Assembly: GCA_016791105.1 (NCBI GenBank)
Contig: JAEUNM010000001.1
Span: forward strand, 29,591 to 93,590
Source: Rhodocyclaceae bacterium
GTDB taxonomy: Bacteria; Pseudomonadota; Gammaproteobacteria; Burkholderiales; Rhodocyclaceae
Direction: 5' to 3'
Length of the DNA: 64,000 nt
Shown: positions 52,796 through 61,282 of the stretch, one piece after another
Layout: every line of letters starts with the position of its first letter
Numbering within the stretch: the first letter of the stretch is position 1
Translations under genes and position numbers: made by a program
Notes under the pieces: generated by a model
Told to the model about the DNA's origin: nothing
The model's input: only the letters and a program-made list of their open reading frames with translations
Databases searched by the model: none

Positions 52796-53020
52796 TCTGG
52801 GGGTGCGGGCGTCCCGCCCGCACATCGACGCGCTGGCAAATGCAGGCGGGCGAGACGCCCGGCCCCCCGGCGTGGATTGTGCAGCGACGCGCCTTGGTGA
52901 TAGCGCTGCGAGCGAGCTTTCTGCGTGGCGTGGCGGTTGAGCGTCGACGGTCCTTGGGGGTGCGGGTGTCCCGCCCGCACACCGACGCCTTCGCAACGAC
53001 AGGCGGGCAAGATGCCCCCC
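52796..53020. repeat. Two copies of dispersed palindromic repeat, ~157 bp apart
   Basis: Copy one about 52796-52870, copy two about 52953-53020, each with a left arm GGGGGTGCGGG(C/T)GTCCCGC and a right arm GGCGGGC(G/A)AGA(C/T)GCCC. They are 157 bases apart, almost the period of the array at 57249, yet the DNA between them does not match that array's spacer. These two copies fill most of the 327-base gap between cysQ and terC. Confidence 0.8.
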
Positions 53021-53040
53021 TGCCATGGTACGCACTCCAT

Positions 53041-54012
53041 TTACCCCTGCCGTGCGGCTTTCGGACCCGGCGGGGGGATGAGCACGCTGGCCACCGCTGC
53101 GCCGGCCAGTGCCACCGCCACGAAACCCAACGATAGCGCGACCGGTACGTGCAGCCATTCCACCAGCAGCATTTTGGCGCCGACGAAAGCCAGAACGATC
53201 GCCAGCCCGTATTTCAGCAGATGGAAGCGCTCATGCACGCCGGCCAGGAGAAAATACATGGCGCGCAGCCCCATGATGGCAAATACGTTGGACGTGAGCA
53301 CGATGAATGGATCGAGCGTAATCGCGAAAATGGCGGGGATGCTATCGACCGCGAACACGACATCAGAAAATTCCACCAGCGCCAGCACCAGAAGCAGCGG
53401 AGTGGCGTACAGCAGGCCGTCGCGGCGCACGAAAAAGCGCTCGCCGTGCAGTTCCGGCGTCATGCGCAAATGTTTCCGCAACCAGACCAGCAGCGGCTGA
53501 TTTTCCAGGTCTGGCGCGGCATCATGGGCCAGTGCCATTTTGATGCCGGTATAGATCAGGAAGGCGCCGAACAGGTAGAGCACCCAACTGAATTGCCCGA
53601 TCAGCCAGGCACCGGCGCCTATCATGATGGCGCGCAACACGATGGCGCACAGCACGCCCCACAACAGCACGCGGCGCTGGTATTCGGCCGGGACGGCGAA
53701 ATGTGCGAACAGCATGATCCACACAAATACGTTATCCACCGCCAGCGCCTTTTCCATCAGATAGCCAGTGAAAAATTCCAGCGTGCGCGCATTGGCGATG
53801 GCGCGGCCGGCGCTTGCGTCCAGATACACCCATAACCCCGCGCCAAACGCGCTGGCGAGTGCGATCCACACCACCGACCACCCGGCCGCCGAGCGCAGGC
53901 TCATGCGGCCGGCGCGATTGCCGCCCAGAACGAATAAATCCAGCGCCAGAACGGCGAGGGTGATCGCCGCGAACGTGCCCCATAGCCAGGGCGTGCCGAT
54001 ACTTTCAAGCAT
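53041..54012 (-). CDS. TerC-family integral membrane protein (Alx-like)
   Basis: A 323-residue protein with about nine membrane helices. Family motifs: [19 protein letters not shown] and [20 protein letters not shown], with the acidic residues in the membrane that mark TerC/Alx transporters, plus [23 protein letters not shown] text ([16 protein letters not shown]). Alx-type members export manganese; others are linked to tellurite resistance or to metalation of exported enzymes. The start [12 protein letters not shown] was chosen by family pattern. No yybP-ykoY-type manganese riboswitch was recognised in the 137 bases upstream. Divergent from nhaR. Confidence 0.9.
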   Translation of the reverse strand: MLESIGTPWLWGTFAAITLAVLALDLFVLGGNRAGRMSLRSAAGWSVVWIALASAFGAGLWVYLDASAGRAIANARTLEFFTGYLMEKALAVDNVFVWIMLFAHFAVPAEYQRRVLLWGVLCAIVLRAIMIGAGAWLIGQFSWVLYLFGAFLIYTGIKMALAHDAAPDLENQPLLVWLRKHLRMTPELHGERFFVRRDGLLYATPLLLVLALVEFSDVVFAVDSIPAIFAITLDPFIVLTSNVFAIMGLRAMYFLLAGVHERFHLLKYGLAIVLAFVGAKMLLVEWLHVPVALSLGFVAVALAGAAVASVLIPPPGPKAARQG

Positions 54013-54149
54013 GTCCTTGATCCTTTTAGAGAAATATCCTGGCCGCTGGCCCGCGGCCGCTACAGGGGAGCAAGATAACCCGCCCACAGCCTAAGGAAAA
54101 GTCGAATATACTCGCGCAGTGATTCGGTTTTTTCGAACAGGAGCGCCTC

Positions 54150-55115
54150 GTGGCAGCACTCAATTACAAACATCTGCACTATTTCTGGGTGGTGGCGCGG
54201 GCCGGCAGCGTGGTCAAGGCGGCGGAACGCCTGCATCTGACACCGCAAACCATCAGCGGCCAGCTCACCCTGTTTGAAGAAACCCTGGGGCACGGCTTGT
54301 TCCGCCGCACCGGCCGGCGCCTGGAACTGACCGAAGCCGGCAAGCTCGCCCTCGACTACGCCGACAACATATTCGCGCTGGGTCGCTCGCTGCAGGACGC
54401 GCTGGGCGCCCAGCGCGGCAAACACAATTTGCCGCTGCGCGTGGGCGTCGCCGACGCGGTGCCGAAATCCCTCGCCTATCGCCTGCTCGAACCGGCCATG
54501 AAAGGCGATGCGCCGATTCAACTGGTGTGCCGCGAAGGCAAACTGGTCAATCTGCTCGCCGACCTGGCCGTGCAGCGCCTGGATATCGTCATATCCGATA
54601 CGCCGCTGCCGCCGCGCGTGAACATCCGCGCCTACAACCACCTGCTGGGCGAGTGCGGCCTGGCTTTCCTTGCCACGCCGGCCGTGGCGGAGGGGCTGAA
54701 AGGCAGTTTTCCGGCCTGCCTGGACGGCGCGCCGCTGCTCATTCCGGGCGAGGATGCAAATTCGCGCCCGCGCCTGTTGCGCTGGCTGGAAGATCAGGGC
54801 GTGCAGCCTGCCATTGCCGGCGAATTCGACGACGGCGCCCTCATGGTGGCATTCGGCGCAGCCGGGGCGGGCGTGTTCGTTGCGCCCAGCGCCGTGGTGG
54901 AGGATGTTTGCCGTCAGTCCAATGTCGTGCAGATCGGCGCCACCCGGGCCGTGACCGAGCAATACTATGCAATAGGCGTGGAGCGCAAAATTACCCATCC
55001 GGCCGTTCTTGCCATCAATTCGGCGGCGCGCAGCGATTTGTTCCGCGCCGGCACTAGTGATGCGTCCGAGCGCCCGGCGCGCGCCGCAAGCCAGGCGCGG
55101 CGCGGCGCAAAATGA
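54150..55115 (+). CDS. nhaR: LysR-family transcriptional regulator NhaR-like
   Basis: A 321-residue LysR regulator. The winged helix is LNYKHLHYFWVVARAGSVVKAAERLHLTPQTISGQL (shown in outline: KHLHYFW, AAERLHLTPQTISGQ), and the substrate domain begins about residue 95 (LRVGVADAVPKSLAYRLL). LNYKHLHYFW and TPQTISGQ are characteristic of NhaR, the sodium-responsive activator of nhaA. No nhaA is present here; the divergent terC gene is a possible target. The start is GTG with AGGAGCG just upstream. The last ~20 residues are low-complexity Ala/Arg. Confidence 0.87.
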   Translation: MAALNYKHLHYFWVVARAGSVVKAAERLHLTPQTISGQLTLFEETLGHGLFRRTGRRLELTEAGKLALDYADNIFALGRSLQDALGAQRGKHNLPLRVGVADAVPKSLAYRLLEPAMKGDAPIQLVCREGKLVNLLADLAVQRLDIVISDTPLPPRVNIRAYNHLLGECGLAFLATPAVAEGLKGSFPACLDGAPLLIPGEDANSRPRLLRWLEDQGVQPAIAGEFDDGALMVAFGAAGAGVFVAPSAVVEDVCRQSNVVQIGATRAVTEQYYAIGVERKITHPAVLAINSAARSDLFRAGTSDASERPARAASQARRGAK

Positions 55116-55170
55116 GGTGGCGTCGCCGCGGCCCGCGTCATTGCGGCGCAACATGGAAGTGCCGCGGCGC

Positions 55171-55198
55171 TTGACCGCGCGCGATGCCCTGTGCTAAT
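55171..55198 (+). promoter_or_regulatory. Sigma-70 promoter for leader and leuA
   Basis: TTGACC (55171-55176), 16-base spacer, GCTAAT (55193-55198) with an extended -10 TG (TGTGCTAAT). Transcription would start near 55205, only a few bases before the short leader ORF and about 310 bases before leuA. Confidence 0.5.
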
Positions 55199-55207
55199 TT
55201 CGGCCGC

Positions 55208-55294
55208 ATGTATTCCGCACAGACCCAAAAGTTGTTCCCCCTCAGCGCCGCCCTGTCCGGCCTGGGTCTGCTGCTGCGCATCGCGCGCACATAA
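55208..55294 (+). CDS. Putative leucine-rich leader peptide upstream of leuA
   Basis: A 28-codon frame, MYSAQTQKLF then PLSAALSGLG then LLLRIART, with seven Leu codons including CTG GGT CTG CTG CTG near the end. It lies between the predicted promoter and leuA on the same strand. Leader peptides rich in the controlled amino acid regulate leu operons by ribosome stalling; enterobacterial LeuL also ends with a Leu run. There is no good ribosome site, and the predicted mRNA start is about three bases before the ATG, so it would be nearly leaderless. Plausible but unproven. Confidence 0.4.
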   Translation: MYSAQTQKLFPLSAALSGLGLLLRIART

Positions 55295-55435
55295 CTTTCC
55301 CCCACATCGCCCGGTAGTACCTGCCGCCCCTCCAGAAGGCGCGGTAGAAATCATTGTCATTCCCCCTACGGAGCGCTGCCATGACCGGCTGCCCATACAA
55401 AAACTCAGATCTGCAACTGCGACTGCCGAGCGGTC

Positions 55436-55464
55436 GCCGGGCCACGCGCAAGTGGCCGCCCGGC
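55436..55464 (+). other. Hairpin between leader ORF and leuA
   Basis: GCCGGG (55436-55441) pairs with CCCGGC (55459-55464) and CCAC with GTGG inside, with a three-base bulge and a six-base loop. No T-run follows. In an attenuation model it could be one of the alternative stems; Rho-dependent control is also possible. Confidence 0.4.
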
Positions 55465-55518
55465 GGCCCTGTGCGCGCCACATCGACCCGTCGCAAACGA
55501 ATTTAAAGGAAAGCCAAA

Positions 55519-57246
55519 ATGTTGCAGAACCCCGCCGTCAAATATCAGCCGTTTCAGCAACCCGTCATGGCCCGCCGCAGCTGGCCGGACAACACCATCC
55601 GTCAGGCACCGATCTGGATGAGCACCGATCTGCGCGACGGCAACCAGGCCTTGTTCGAGCCCATGAACGTCGAGCGCAAAATGCGCATGTTCGACGCCTT
55701 GGTAAAAATGGGCTTCAAGGAAATAGAAGTCGCTTTTCCGTCTGCCTCGCAGACCGATTTCGATTTCGTGCGCAGCCTTATCGAAGGCGGCCGCATCCCT
55801 GAGGACGTGACCATCGAAGTGCTCACCCAGGCGCGCGAACACCTCATACGCCGCACTTTCGAGTCCTGCCGCGGCGCCCGGCGCGCCATCGTGCATGTGT
55901 ACACTGCTACGGCGCCGGTATTCCGCGACACCGTGTTCCACATGAGCAAAGCCGAAGTGATGGACATGGCCACTGCGGCCGTGCGGCTCATCAAGGAATT
56001 GGCCGAACAACATCCGGAAACCGAGTGGATGCTCGAATACAGCCCGGAAACGTTCTCCATGACCGAGCTGGATTTTGCGCGCGATATTTGCGATGCCGTC
56101 ACGGCCGAGTGGGGCGCTACGCCCGAACGCAAGGTGATACTCAATCTTCCGGCCACCGTGGAAGCAGCCACGCCCAATGTGTATGCGGATCAGATCGAAT
56201 GGATGCACCGCAATCTGGCGCGCCGCGACAGCGTGATTCTTTCCGTGCATCCGCACAATGACCGCGGCACGGCCGTGGCGGCGACCGAACTTGCATTGAT
56301 GGCGGGCGCCGAGCGCGTGGAAGGCTGTTTGTTCGGCAATGGCGAGCGCACCGGCAATGTTGACCTGGTCACCCTCGCCTTGAATCTGTATACCCAGGGC
56401 GTGCCGCCCGGGCTCGACGTTTCCAATATCAGCGACATCGCGCGCATGGTCGAATATTGCACGCAATTGCCCATACACCCGCGCCACCCCTATGTGGGCG
56501 ACCTGGTGTTTACGGCCTTTTCCGGTTCGCATCAGGACGCCATCAAAAAAGGCTTCGGCGCGCAAGGGGCGGACAGCGCCTGGCGCGTGCCCTATTTGCC
56601 GCTCGATCCGGCCGACGTCGGCCGTACTTACGATTCGATCATTCGCGTCAATAGCCAGTCCGGCAAGGGCGGTATCGCCTACCTGCTCGAACACGTGTAT
56701 GGCATCGTGATGCCGCGCCGCCTGCAGGTGGAATTTTCCGCGCTGGTGCAAAGCCACACCGACGCATCGGGCGGGGAAATCGACGCCGCCGGCCTGTGGT
56801 CCATGTTCGCCCGCACCTACCTCGAAACGCGCACGCCGATGCGCTACGTGGCGCATCACCTGTTCGAGCGCGGCACCCAGCAAGGCATACGCCTGGTGGT
56901 CGAAATGGACGGGCAGACGCACGAATTGACGGGCAGCGGCAATGGTCCCATAGACGCCGCCCTGGCCGCCCTCGGCGCGCCCATGCGCGTGCAGAACTAT
57001 GAAGAGCGCGCCCTGCAAAGCGGCTCCGACGCTGCCGCCGTGGCATTCGTGGAAGTGGCCGGCGACGGCCAGGCCGGCAGCCGCCACGGCGTGGGCATAC
57101 ACGCCAATATCGTGACGGCTTCGGTGCTTGCACTGGTCAGCGCCGCCAACCGAGTGCTCGCCACGGATGCGGAACAGGCGCGCATCTGGAGCGCCGGCGT
57201 CGCGGCGCGGGCGGTAACGCGTGAAATTGCACTGTCGGAGCGCTGA
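55519..57246 (+). CDS. leuA: 2-isopropylmalate synthase, long (yeast-type) form
   Basis: A 575-residue enzyme that condenses acetyl-CoA with 2-oxoisovalerate, the first step of leucine synthesis. The catalytic TIM barrel has [15 protein letters not shown] (metal and base residues), [28 protein letters not shown] and [13 protein letters not shown]. The C-terminal region about 440-575 is the allosteric LeuA dimer domain. Two features are those of the longer fungal/actinobacterial class: the [11 protein letters not shown] opening and the [23 protein letters not shown] region. AAAGGAAA lies eight bases before the ATG. Monocistronic here; an array of tandem repeats starts directly after the stop. 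Confidence 0.95.
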   Translation: MLQNPAVKYQPFQQPVMARRSWPDNTIRQAPIWMSTDLRDGNQALFEPMNVERKMRMFDALVKMGFKEIEVAFPSASQTDFDFVRSLIEGGRIPEDVTIEVLTQAREHLIRRTFESCRGARRAIVHVYTATAPVFRDTVFHMSKAEVMDMATAAVRLIKELAEQHPETEWMLEYSPETFSMTELDFARDICDAVTAEWGATPERKVILNLPATVEAATPNVYADQIEWMHRNLARRDSVILSVHPHNDRGTAVAATELALMAGAERVEGCLFGNGERTGNVDLVTLALNLYTQGVPPGLDVSNISDIARMVEYCTQLPIHPRHPYVGDLVFTAFSGSHQDAIKKGFGAQGADSAWRVPYLPLDPADVGRTYDSIIRVNSQSGKGGIAYLLEHVYGIVMPRRLQVEFSALVQSHTDASGGEIDAAGLWSMFARTYLETRTPMRYVAHHLFERGTQQGIRLVVEMDGQTHELTGSGNGPIDAALAALGAPMRVQNYEERALQSGSDAAAVAFVEVAGDGQAGSRHGVGIHANIVTASVLALVSAANRVLATDAEQARIWSAGVAARAVTREIALSER

Positions 57247-57248
57247 GC

Positions 57249-57950
57249 GGCAAGCGCGCTGTTTCGCGCCGAACCTGGGGGCGCGGGCGTCCCGCCCGCG
57301 AGCGCAGGCACAGGCCCACAAATGCGCGGGCGAGACGCCCACGCCCCCAAGCGGGTGCCGCAAGCCATAGGCGGTCCGCTTCACGCCGACAACAGCGGCG
57401 CCAAACAGCAAGCGCGCCGGTTTGCGCCGAACCTGGGGGCGCGGGCGTCCCGCCCGCGAGCGCAGGCACAGGCCCACAAATGCGCGGGCGAGACGCCCAC
57501 GCCCCCAAGCGGTTGCCGCAAGCCATAGGTGGTCCGCTTCACGCCGACAACAGCGGCGCCAAACAGCAAGCGCGCCGGTTTGCGCCGAATCTGGGGGCGC
57601 GGGCGTCCCGCCCGCGAGCGCAGGCACAAGCCCACAAATGCGCGGGCGAGACGCCCACGCCCCCAAGCGGGTGCCGCAAGCCATAGGTGGTCCGCTTCAC
57701 GCCGACAACAGCGGCGCCAAACAGCAAGCGCGTCGGTTTGCGCCGAATCTGGGGGCGCGGGCGTCCCGCCCGCGAGCGCAGGCACAAGCCCACAAATGCG
57801 CGGGCGAGACGCCCACGCCCCCAAGCGGTTGCCGCAAGCCATAGGTGGTCCGCTTTACGCCGACAACAGCGGCACCAAACAGCAAGCGCGGCGGTTCGCG
57901 CCGAATCTGGGGGCGCGGGCGTCCCGCCCGCGAGCGCACACGCCGGGCCG
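57249..57950. repeat. 158-bp tandem repeat array, four full copies plus partials
   Basis: The landmark CTGGGGGCGCGGGCGTCC recurs with exact 158-base spacing (at 57275, 57433, 57591, 57749 and 57907). Each unit carries a GC-rich palindrome (GGGGGCGCGGGCGTCCCGCC on the left, GGGCGAGACGCCCACGCCCC on the right) and an ~85-base spacer (AAGCCATAGG, CACGCCGACAACAGCGGCGC). Copies 1 and 3 have AGCGGGTGCC where copies 2 and 4 have AGCGGTTGCC. Copies 1-2 share CACAGGCCC, and 3-4 share CACAAGCCC. The fifth copy degenerates in its right arm. Open frames through the array are artefacts of the repeat. Confidence 0.95.
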
Positions 57951-58072
57951 GAAAAGCGCGGGCGAGGCTATCCGAGCTGCCCGGTTCGTCCCGCATGATG
58001 TTCGCCACACGATCCGTTCAAATAGTGCCGAAGATTCCGCACCCAACCCAATCCGAGATCGCCCCAAGAGCC

Positions 58073-58102
58073 ATAAAAAAAGCCGCCTCACGGCGGCTTT
58101 TC
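58073..58102 (-). terminator. Rho-independent terminator of PEP-CTERM gene
   Basis: Read on the minus strand: AAGCCGCC, short GTGA loop, GGCGGCTT, then a run of T ending in ATGG. It lies 26 bases beyond the PEP-CTERM stop. The A-run on the plus side and the T-rich flank make it potentially active in both directions. Confidence 0.85.
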
Positions 58103-58127
58103 CCACGCAGCGGCCAAGCCGCCGATA

Positions 58128-58913
58128 TCAAGCCTGCAAGCGCGCCCGGCGGCGCGCGGCGCCACCCAAAATCGCCGCCAGTCCAAGCAGACCCAGCATC
58201 GCCGGCTCCGGCGTCTGATTGGTGGGCGGCGTGCGCACTACGCCGGTCAGCGTGACGGACAAATCATCCACGCCCCAATATTCGTCCCCGCCACCCTGCC
58301 AGCCGGCGCCGGACGCCTGCAGCATCAGCGTGAGCGAAGACGCGCTATGCGCAAAAGTCAGCACGCCTTCGGTCGACATATCGGCCAACACGTCGCTGTA
58401 AAAAAAGTTCGTATCGATTTGGCCGTATTCGACCAGCAGCGTCCCGCCGCCGATATCCTTGATCGTGCCCAGTGCAGTGTTGTAGGTGTAGTGCGCCACC
58501 GCGGTACCGTCGATGTACAGATCCACGTTGTCCGGCGAACAGCAACCGCCGTTGCGGCTGTCCCAGGAATTCAGCAAGCCGAGCAAAAAGTCGATGTGCA
58601 CGCCCGTGTGCGTGGGCAGCCCGGTCAGCGTGAGCGTCGATCCCGTGGCCGGATTGCCGGTGCTTTGGTTCTGGAAAAAGCTTCCGGCCCAGGACTTGCC
58701 CGCCAGACCCGCATAGGGGCCGCCCGCCACGGTGCCGAGGCTGCCGTTGGTCAGACCGGTGGCCGTGATGCCGCCCGCCACCGTTGCCGGACTGTCATAG
58801 TCATTCGCATAAACCGTTACGTCCAGAGCCGAGGCCGTTGCCGACAGGCCAAGCCCGACTGCAGCCAGCGCGGCCGACAAAACCCCTTTCGCAGACCGAT
58901 TCATTCCTTGCAT
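58128..58913 (-). CDS. PEP-CTERM sorting-domain surface protein
   Basis: A 261-residue exported protein: signal peptide to about ATASALD, a beta-rich body, and a C-terminal PEP-CTERM tail (TPEPAMLGLLGLAAILGG then an Arg cluster) at about 234-261. Exosortase cuts at the PEP motif and sends the protein to the surface, usually together with an exopolysaccharide. The body has VTVYANDYDSP and WGVDDLSVTLTG, common in this class; the paired Cys in GGCCSPDNVDLY is unusual. AGGGAG lies six bases before the ATG. A sigma-54 promoter lies upstream and a terminator downstream, so the gene stands alone. No exosortase gene is in the window. Confidence 0.9.
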   Translation of the reverse strand: MQGMNRSAKGVLSAALAAVGLGLSATASALDVTVYANDYDSPATVAGGITATGLTNGSLGTVAGGPYAGLAGKSWAGSFFQNQSTGNPATGSTLTLTGLPTHTGVHIDFLLGLLNSWDSRNGGCCSPDNVDLYIDGTAVAHYTYNTALGTIKDIGGGTLLVEYGQIDTNFFYSDVLADMSTEGVLTFAHSASSLTLMLQASGAGWQGGGDEYWGVDDLSVTLTGVVRTPPTNQTPEPAMLGLLGLAAILGGAARRRARLQA

Positions 58914-58950
58914 GGGTAACTCCCTATTCAAATACACTATGTCATGCGTA

Positions 58951-58967
58951 TTGCAAATGTTGTGCCA
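58951..58967 (-). promoter_or_regulatory. Sigma-54 (-24/-12) promoter of PEP-CTERM gene
   Basis: On the minus strand: TGGCAC, five bases (AACAT), TTGCAA. This fits the RpoN consensus TGGCAC-N5-TTGCW at every position. The start would fall near 58941, about 28 bases before the ATG. RpoN with the PrsK/PrsR two-component system is known to control PEP-CTERM genes in related bacteria. Confidence 0.85.
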
Positions 58968-59486
58968 ACACTACAAGTAGTTGAAAAATATACTGATGTA
59001 TTTCTGATGTTCTTGTTTGTGTAAAAATATTCGACACGAAAAAACTATGCCCATGAACATACCATCCGGCTTGCGCCGAAAGGCATGACTGGGCGGCCAA
59101 TGTAAGAAACCTACGTTTTTTCGCTAACGCCGCGCCAGCGGCCTCATTCGCCCAAAAACGGTAACGAAAGCCATACTGGCGCCAGCTTTCTGCTGCCCCG
59201 GCAGTCTGGCGAGCTATGTAAGGTGGATAGGTCATACAGAATTGCCAATGAATGGCCGAAATTTCGATGATTGGCCTGCTGCGGTGAAACTTGTGGTTAG
59301 CCCATGCATAGGCGTAGCGTGCAAAATCGAATGGGGTGTCGTCAGGTAAGCCGAATTGCTCGCTGCGTGCAAGGATGCGCCGCGGGACCAAGGCCGAGCC
59401 ATGCTTGGCATCGGCCAGGGCGTCGGACGCGCCGCAGCCTGCCCAAGCGGTGTAAGCTTGAACCAAGGTTGAATCGGGAGAAAAAA
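58968..59486. other. Upstream regulatory region and gap, no clear gene
   Basis: About 520 bases between the sigma-54 promoter and the Uma2 gene. The first ~90 bases are strikingly AT-rich for this genome. They hold a direct repeat CTGATGT at 58993-58999 and 59004-59010 (11-base period, one helical turn), which could be an activator site for the RpoN promoter. A 192-codon minus-strand frame covers most of the rest (58942-59520), but it has no recognisable domain, covers the promoter and runs into the Uma2 gene, so it is not called as a gene. Confidence 0.5.
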
Positions 59487-60059
59487 ATGGGCCGCCCTGC
59501 TGAAAAGCCTGCCCTGACACTTGCCGAATTCATGGCCTGGGAAAACAAGCAGCCCGACAAACATGAATTCGTGCATGGGGAAGTTTTTGCAATGGTGGGC
59601 GCGCGGCGTGTGCATGTGGCTGTGGCGGGGAATTGTTTCGCGCTACTCAAGCAACATCTCCGCGCCACGCCGTGCCGTGCTTTCGCGTCCGACATGAAAC
59701 TGCAGGTCGCCACGAACATCTTTTACCCGGACGTATTGGTGAGTTGCGACCCCGGCGATCTGCAAGCCGACCTGAGCATGCAACATCCGCGCGCGATCAT
59801 CGAAGTGCTGTCCGACAGCACCGCCGCCTACGACCGCGGCGAAAAATTCGCCGCCTACCGTCAGATCGCCAGCCTGCAGGAATACGCGCTGATCGATCCT
59901 GATCGCTTGAGCATAGAAGTATTCCGCCGCACGCCCGAAGGCGACTGGCTGCTGGCCGCAAGCGAAGCCGGACGGGGGCTGATACTGAAGACGCTGGATT
60001 TCATTGCGACGCCCGCGCAAGTGTTCGAGGACATTTCCGGCAGCGTCGAGCAGGCCTGA
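59487..60059 (+). CDS. Uma2-family (DUF820) putative restriction-fold endonuclease
   Basis: A 190-residue protein with the PD-(D/E)XK-type pattern of the Uma2 family: LTLAEFMAWENKQPDKHEFVHGEVFAM at the start, YPDVLVSCDPGD (active-site Asp), PRAIIEVLSDSTAAYDRGEKFAAYRQI (Glu and Lys), and QEYALIDPDRLSIEVFRR. CGGGAG lies five bases before the ATG. The biological role of these proteins, common in cyanobacteria and scattered in other bacteria, is unknown. It stands alone, flanked by dispersed repeats. Confidence 0.87.
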   Translation: MGRPAEKPALTLAEFMAWENKQPDKHEFVHGEVFAMVGARRVHVAVAGNCFALLKQHLRATPCRAFASDMKLQVATNIFYPDVLVSCDPGDLQADLSMQHPRAIIEVLSDSTAAYDRGEKFAAYRQIASLQEYALIDPDRLSIEVFRRTPEGDWLLAASEAGRGLILKTLDFIATPAQVFEDISGSVEQA

Positions 60060-60165
60060 CCTGTACTGCGCAGGATTTGCCTGCATCCGCATGGCCACAT
60101 TGCAGCGATTTGGCTTCCTCCCGTCCGCGGAAGCGCAAGTTCGGGGCAGGGGCGTTCACGCCTGG

Positions 60166-60360
60166 CTTTGGGGCTGCCGGCATCCCGCCCGCGAACGAAG
60201 GCACCGGGCGGCAACCGCGCGGGCGAGACGCCCACGCCCCCAGGCAGGCGAGCACCGCGGCGGGCAGATATACGCCGACCTTGGGGGCGTGGGGGTCCCG
60301 CCCGCGGTTGCAGCCGCCGGGCGTCAATTCACGGGAGCGGCGCCGACGCCCCCGGCGCCG
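60166..60360. repeat. Two copies of dispersed palindromic repeat
   Basis: Copy one about 60166-60242 (TTTGGGGCTGCCGGCATCCC on the left, GGGCGAGACGCCCACGCCCC on the right). Copy two about 60279-60353 (left CTTGGGGGCGTGGGGGTCCC, diverged right arm). They are 113 bases apart. Together they occupy much of the 396-base gap between the Uma2 gene and the crotonase gene; nothing else was seen in that gap. Confidence 0.78.
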
Positions 60361-60455
60361 TCATGGATTCGAGGGCATGCCTGCGAGCCGAAATCGCAAA
60401 CCGCCCAGAGGCTGATCCTGCACGCCTTGGGGCGCAACAAATTCGCAGGCCGCCC

Positions 60456-61256
60456 TCAACGGCCCTTGAACGAGGGCTTGCGCTTGTCCAGAAAAGCCGT
60501 GATGCCTTCGGTGAAATCGCCGGTGGCGGCGCAGCGCGCGAATGCCAGTGCTTCGGCCGAACTTTGTTCTGCCAGCGTGGAAGTTGCCGTGGACTGCAGC
60601 AGGCGCTTCATTTCGGCATAAGCCTGGCGTGGGCCGTTCGCCAGCCGCGCGGCAATTGCCGCCACCGCGGCGTCCAGGTCTGCGCCCGGCACGACGCGAT
60701 TGACCAGCCCCAATTCGAGCGCCTGGGCAGCAGAAAGCCGCTCCGACAGCAGCAGCAGTTCGGCTGCCTTGCGGCTGCCCGCAATGCGCGGCAAAAACCA
60801 GGATTGCGCGCCATCCGGCGCCAGCGCGATCTGCGCATAGGCAGTCGTGAATACGGCGTCTTCGGCGGCGAGCGCCAGATCGCAAGCCAGCATGAGCGAC
60901 AAGCCGAAACCCGCACAGGCGCCGCGCACCTTCGCGATCACCGGCTGTGGCGCGTTGCGCAGCGCGGCGATGGCCGGGTTGATCCACTGTTCTATCATGG
61001 CCCGGAAAGTTTCCAGCCGAGCCGCCGCGTCGAGGTGCAGGTGGGAATGAAATTCGCGTATGTCGCCGCCGGCCATGAAATGGCTGCCGGCGCCTTCGAT
61101 CACGATCACATGCACCGATGGATCGGCAGTGGCCTGTTCCGCGGCGGCGCGCAGGCCCTGCATCATTTCGCTGGACAAGGCATTCAGTTGCGCCGGGCGA
61201 TTAAGTTGCAGCGTGGCGACGCCCGCAGCAACGGAAATCCGGACGGTATCGTTCAT
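60456..61256 (-). CDS. Enoyl-CoA hydratase/isomerase (crotonase) family protein
   Basis: A 266-residue crotonase. The oxyanion-hole motifs are SHFMAGGDIREF and RGACAGFGLSLMLACDLALAAEDAVF. At the two catalytic Glu positions of true hydratases the sequence reads AYAQIALAPDGAQSW: both Glu are absent and an Asp is present, as in PaaG-type and other isomerases (LAPDGxxSWFLPR). An isomerase in aromatic or fatty acid breakdown is therefore more likely than a hydratase. It lies downstream of fadL on the same strand, but a terminator separates them. Confidence 0.85.
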   Translation of the reverse strand: MNDTVRISVAAGVATLQLNRPAQLNALSSEMMQGLRAAAEQATADPSVHVIVIEGAGSHFMAGGDIREFHSHLHLDAAARLETFRAMIEQWINPAIAALRNAPQPVIAKVRGACAGFGLSLMLACDLALAAEDAVFTTAYAQIALAPDGAQSWFLPRIAGSRKAAELLLLSERLSAAQALELGLVNRVVPGADLDAAVAAIAARLANGPRQAYAEMKRLLQSTATSTLAEQSSAEALAFARCAATGDFTEGITAFLDKRKPSFKGR

Positions 61257-61282
61257 GGCGGGGGCTCCTGGCGAAGTGCAAT

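Noticed and set aside
54012..54150. Manganese (yybP-ykoY) riboswitch in front of terC
   Set aside because: The region is only 137 bases and shared with nhaR, and none of the conserved loop elements of that riboswitch was seen.
57249..57950. CRISPR array
   Set aside because: The repeated unit is 158 bases with near-identical spacer DNA in every copy. CRISPR arrays have short repeats and unique spacers, and no cas gene is present.
57250..57998. Long open frames on both strands through the 158-bp repeats
   Set aside because: They arise because the repeat lacks stops in several frames. The same peptide fragments recur on both strands wherever the dispersed palindrome occurs, so they reflect DNA repetition, not protein selection.
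58942..59520. 192-codon minus-strand frame between the PEP-CTERM and Uma2 genes
   Set aside because: It has no recognisable domain, would cover the sigma-54 promoter and the Uma2 ribosome site, and overlaps the start of the Uma2 gene.
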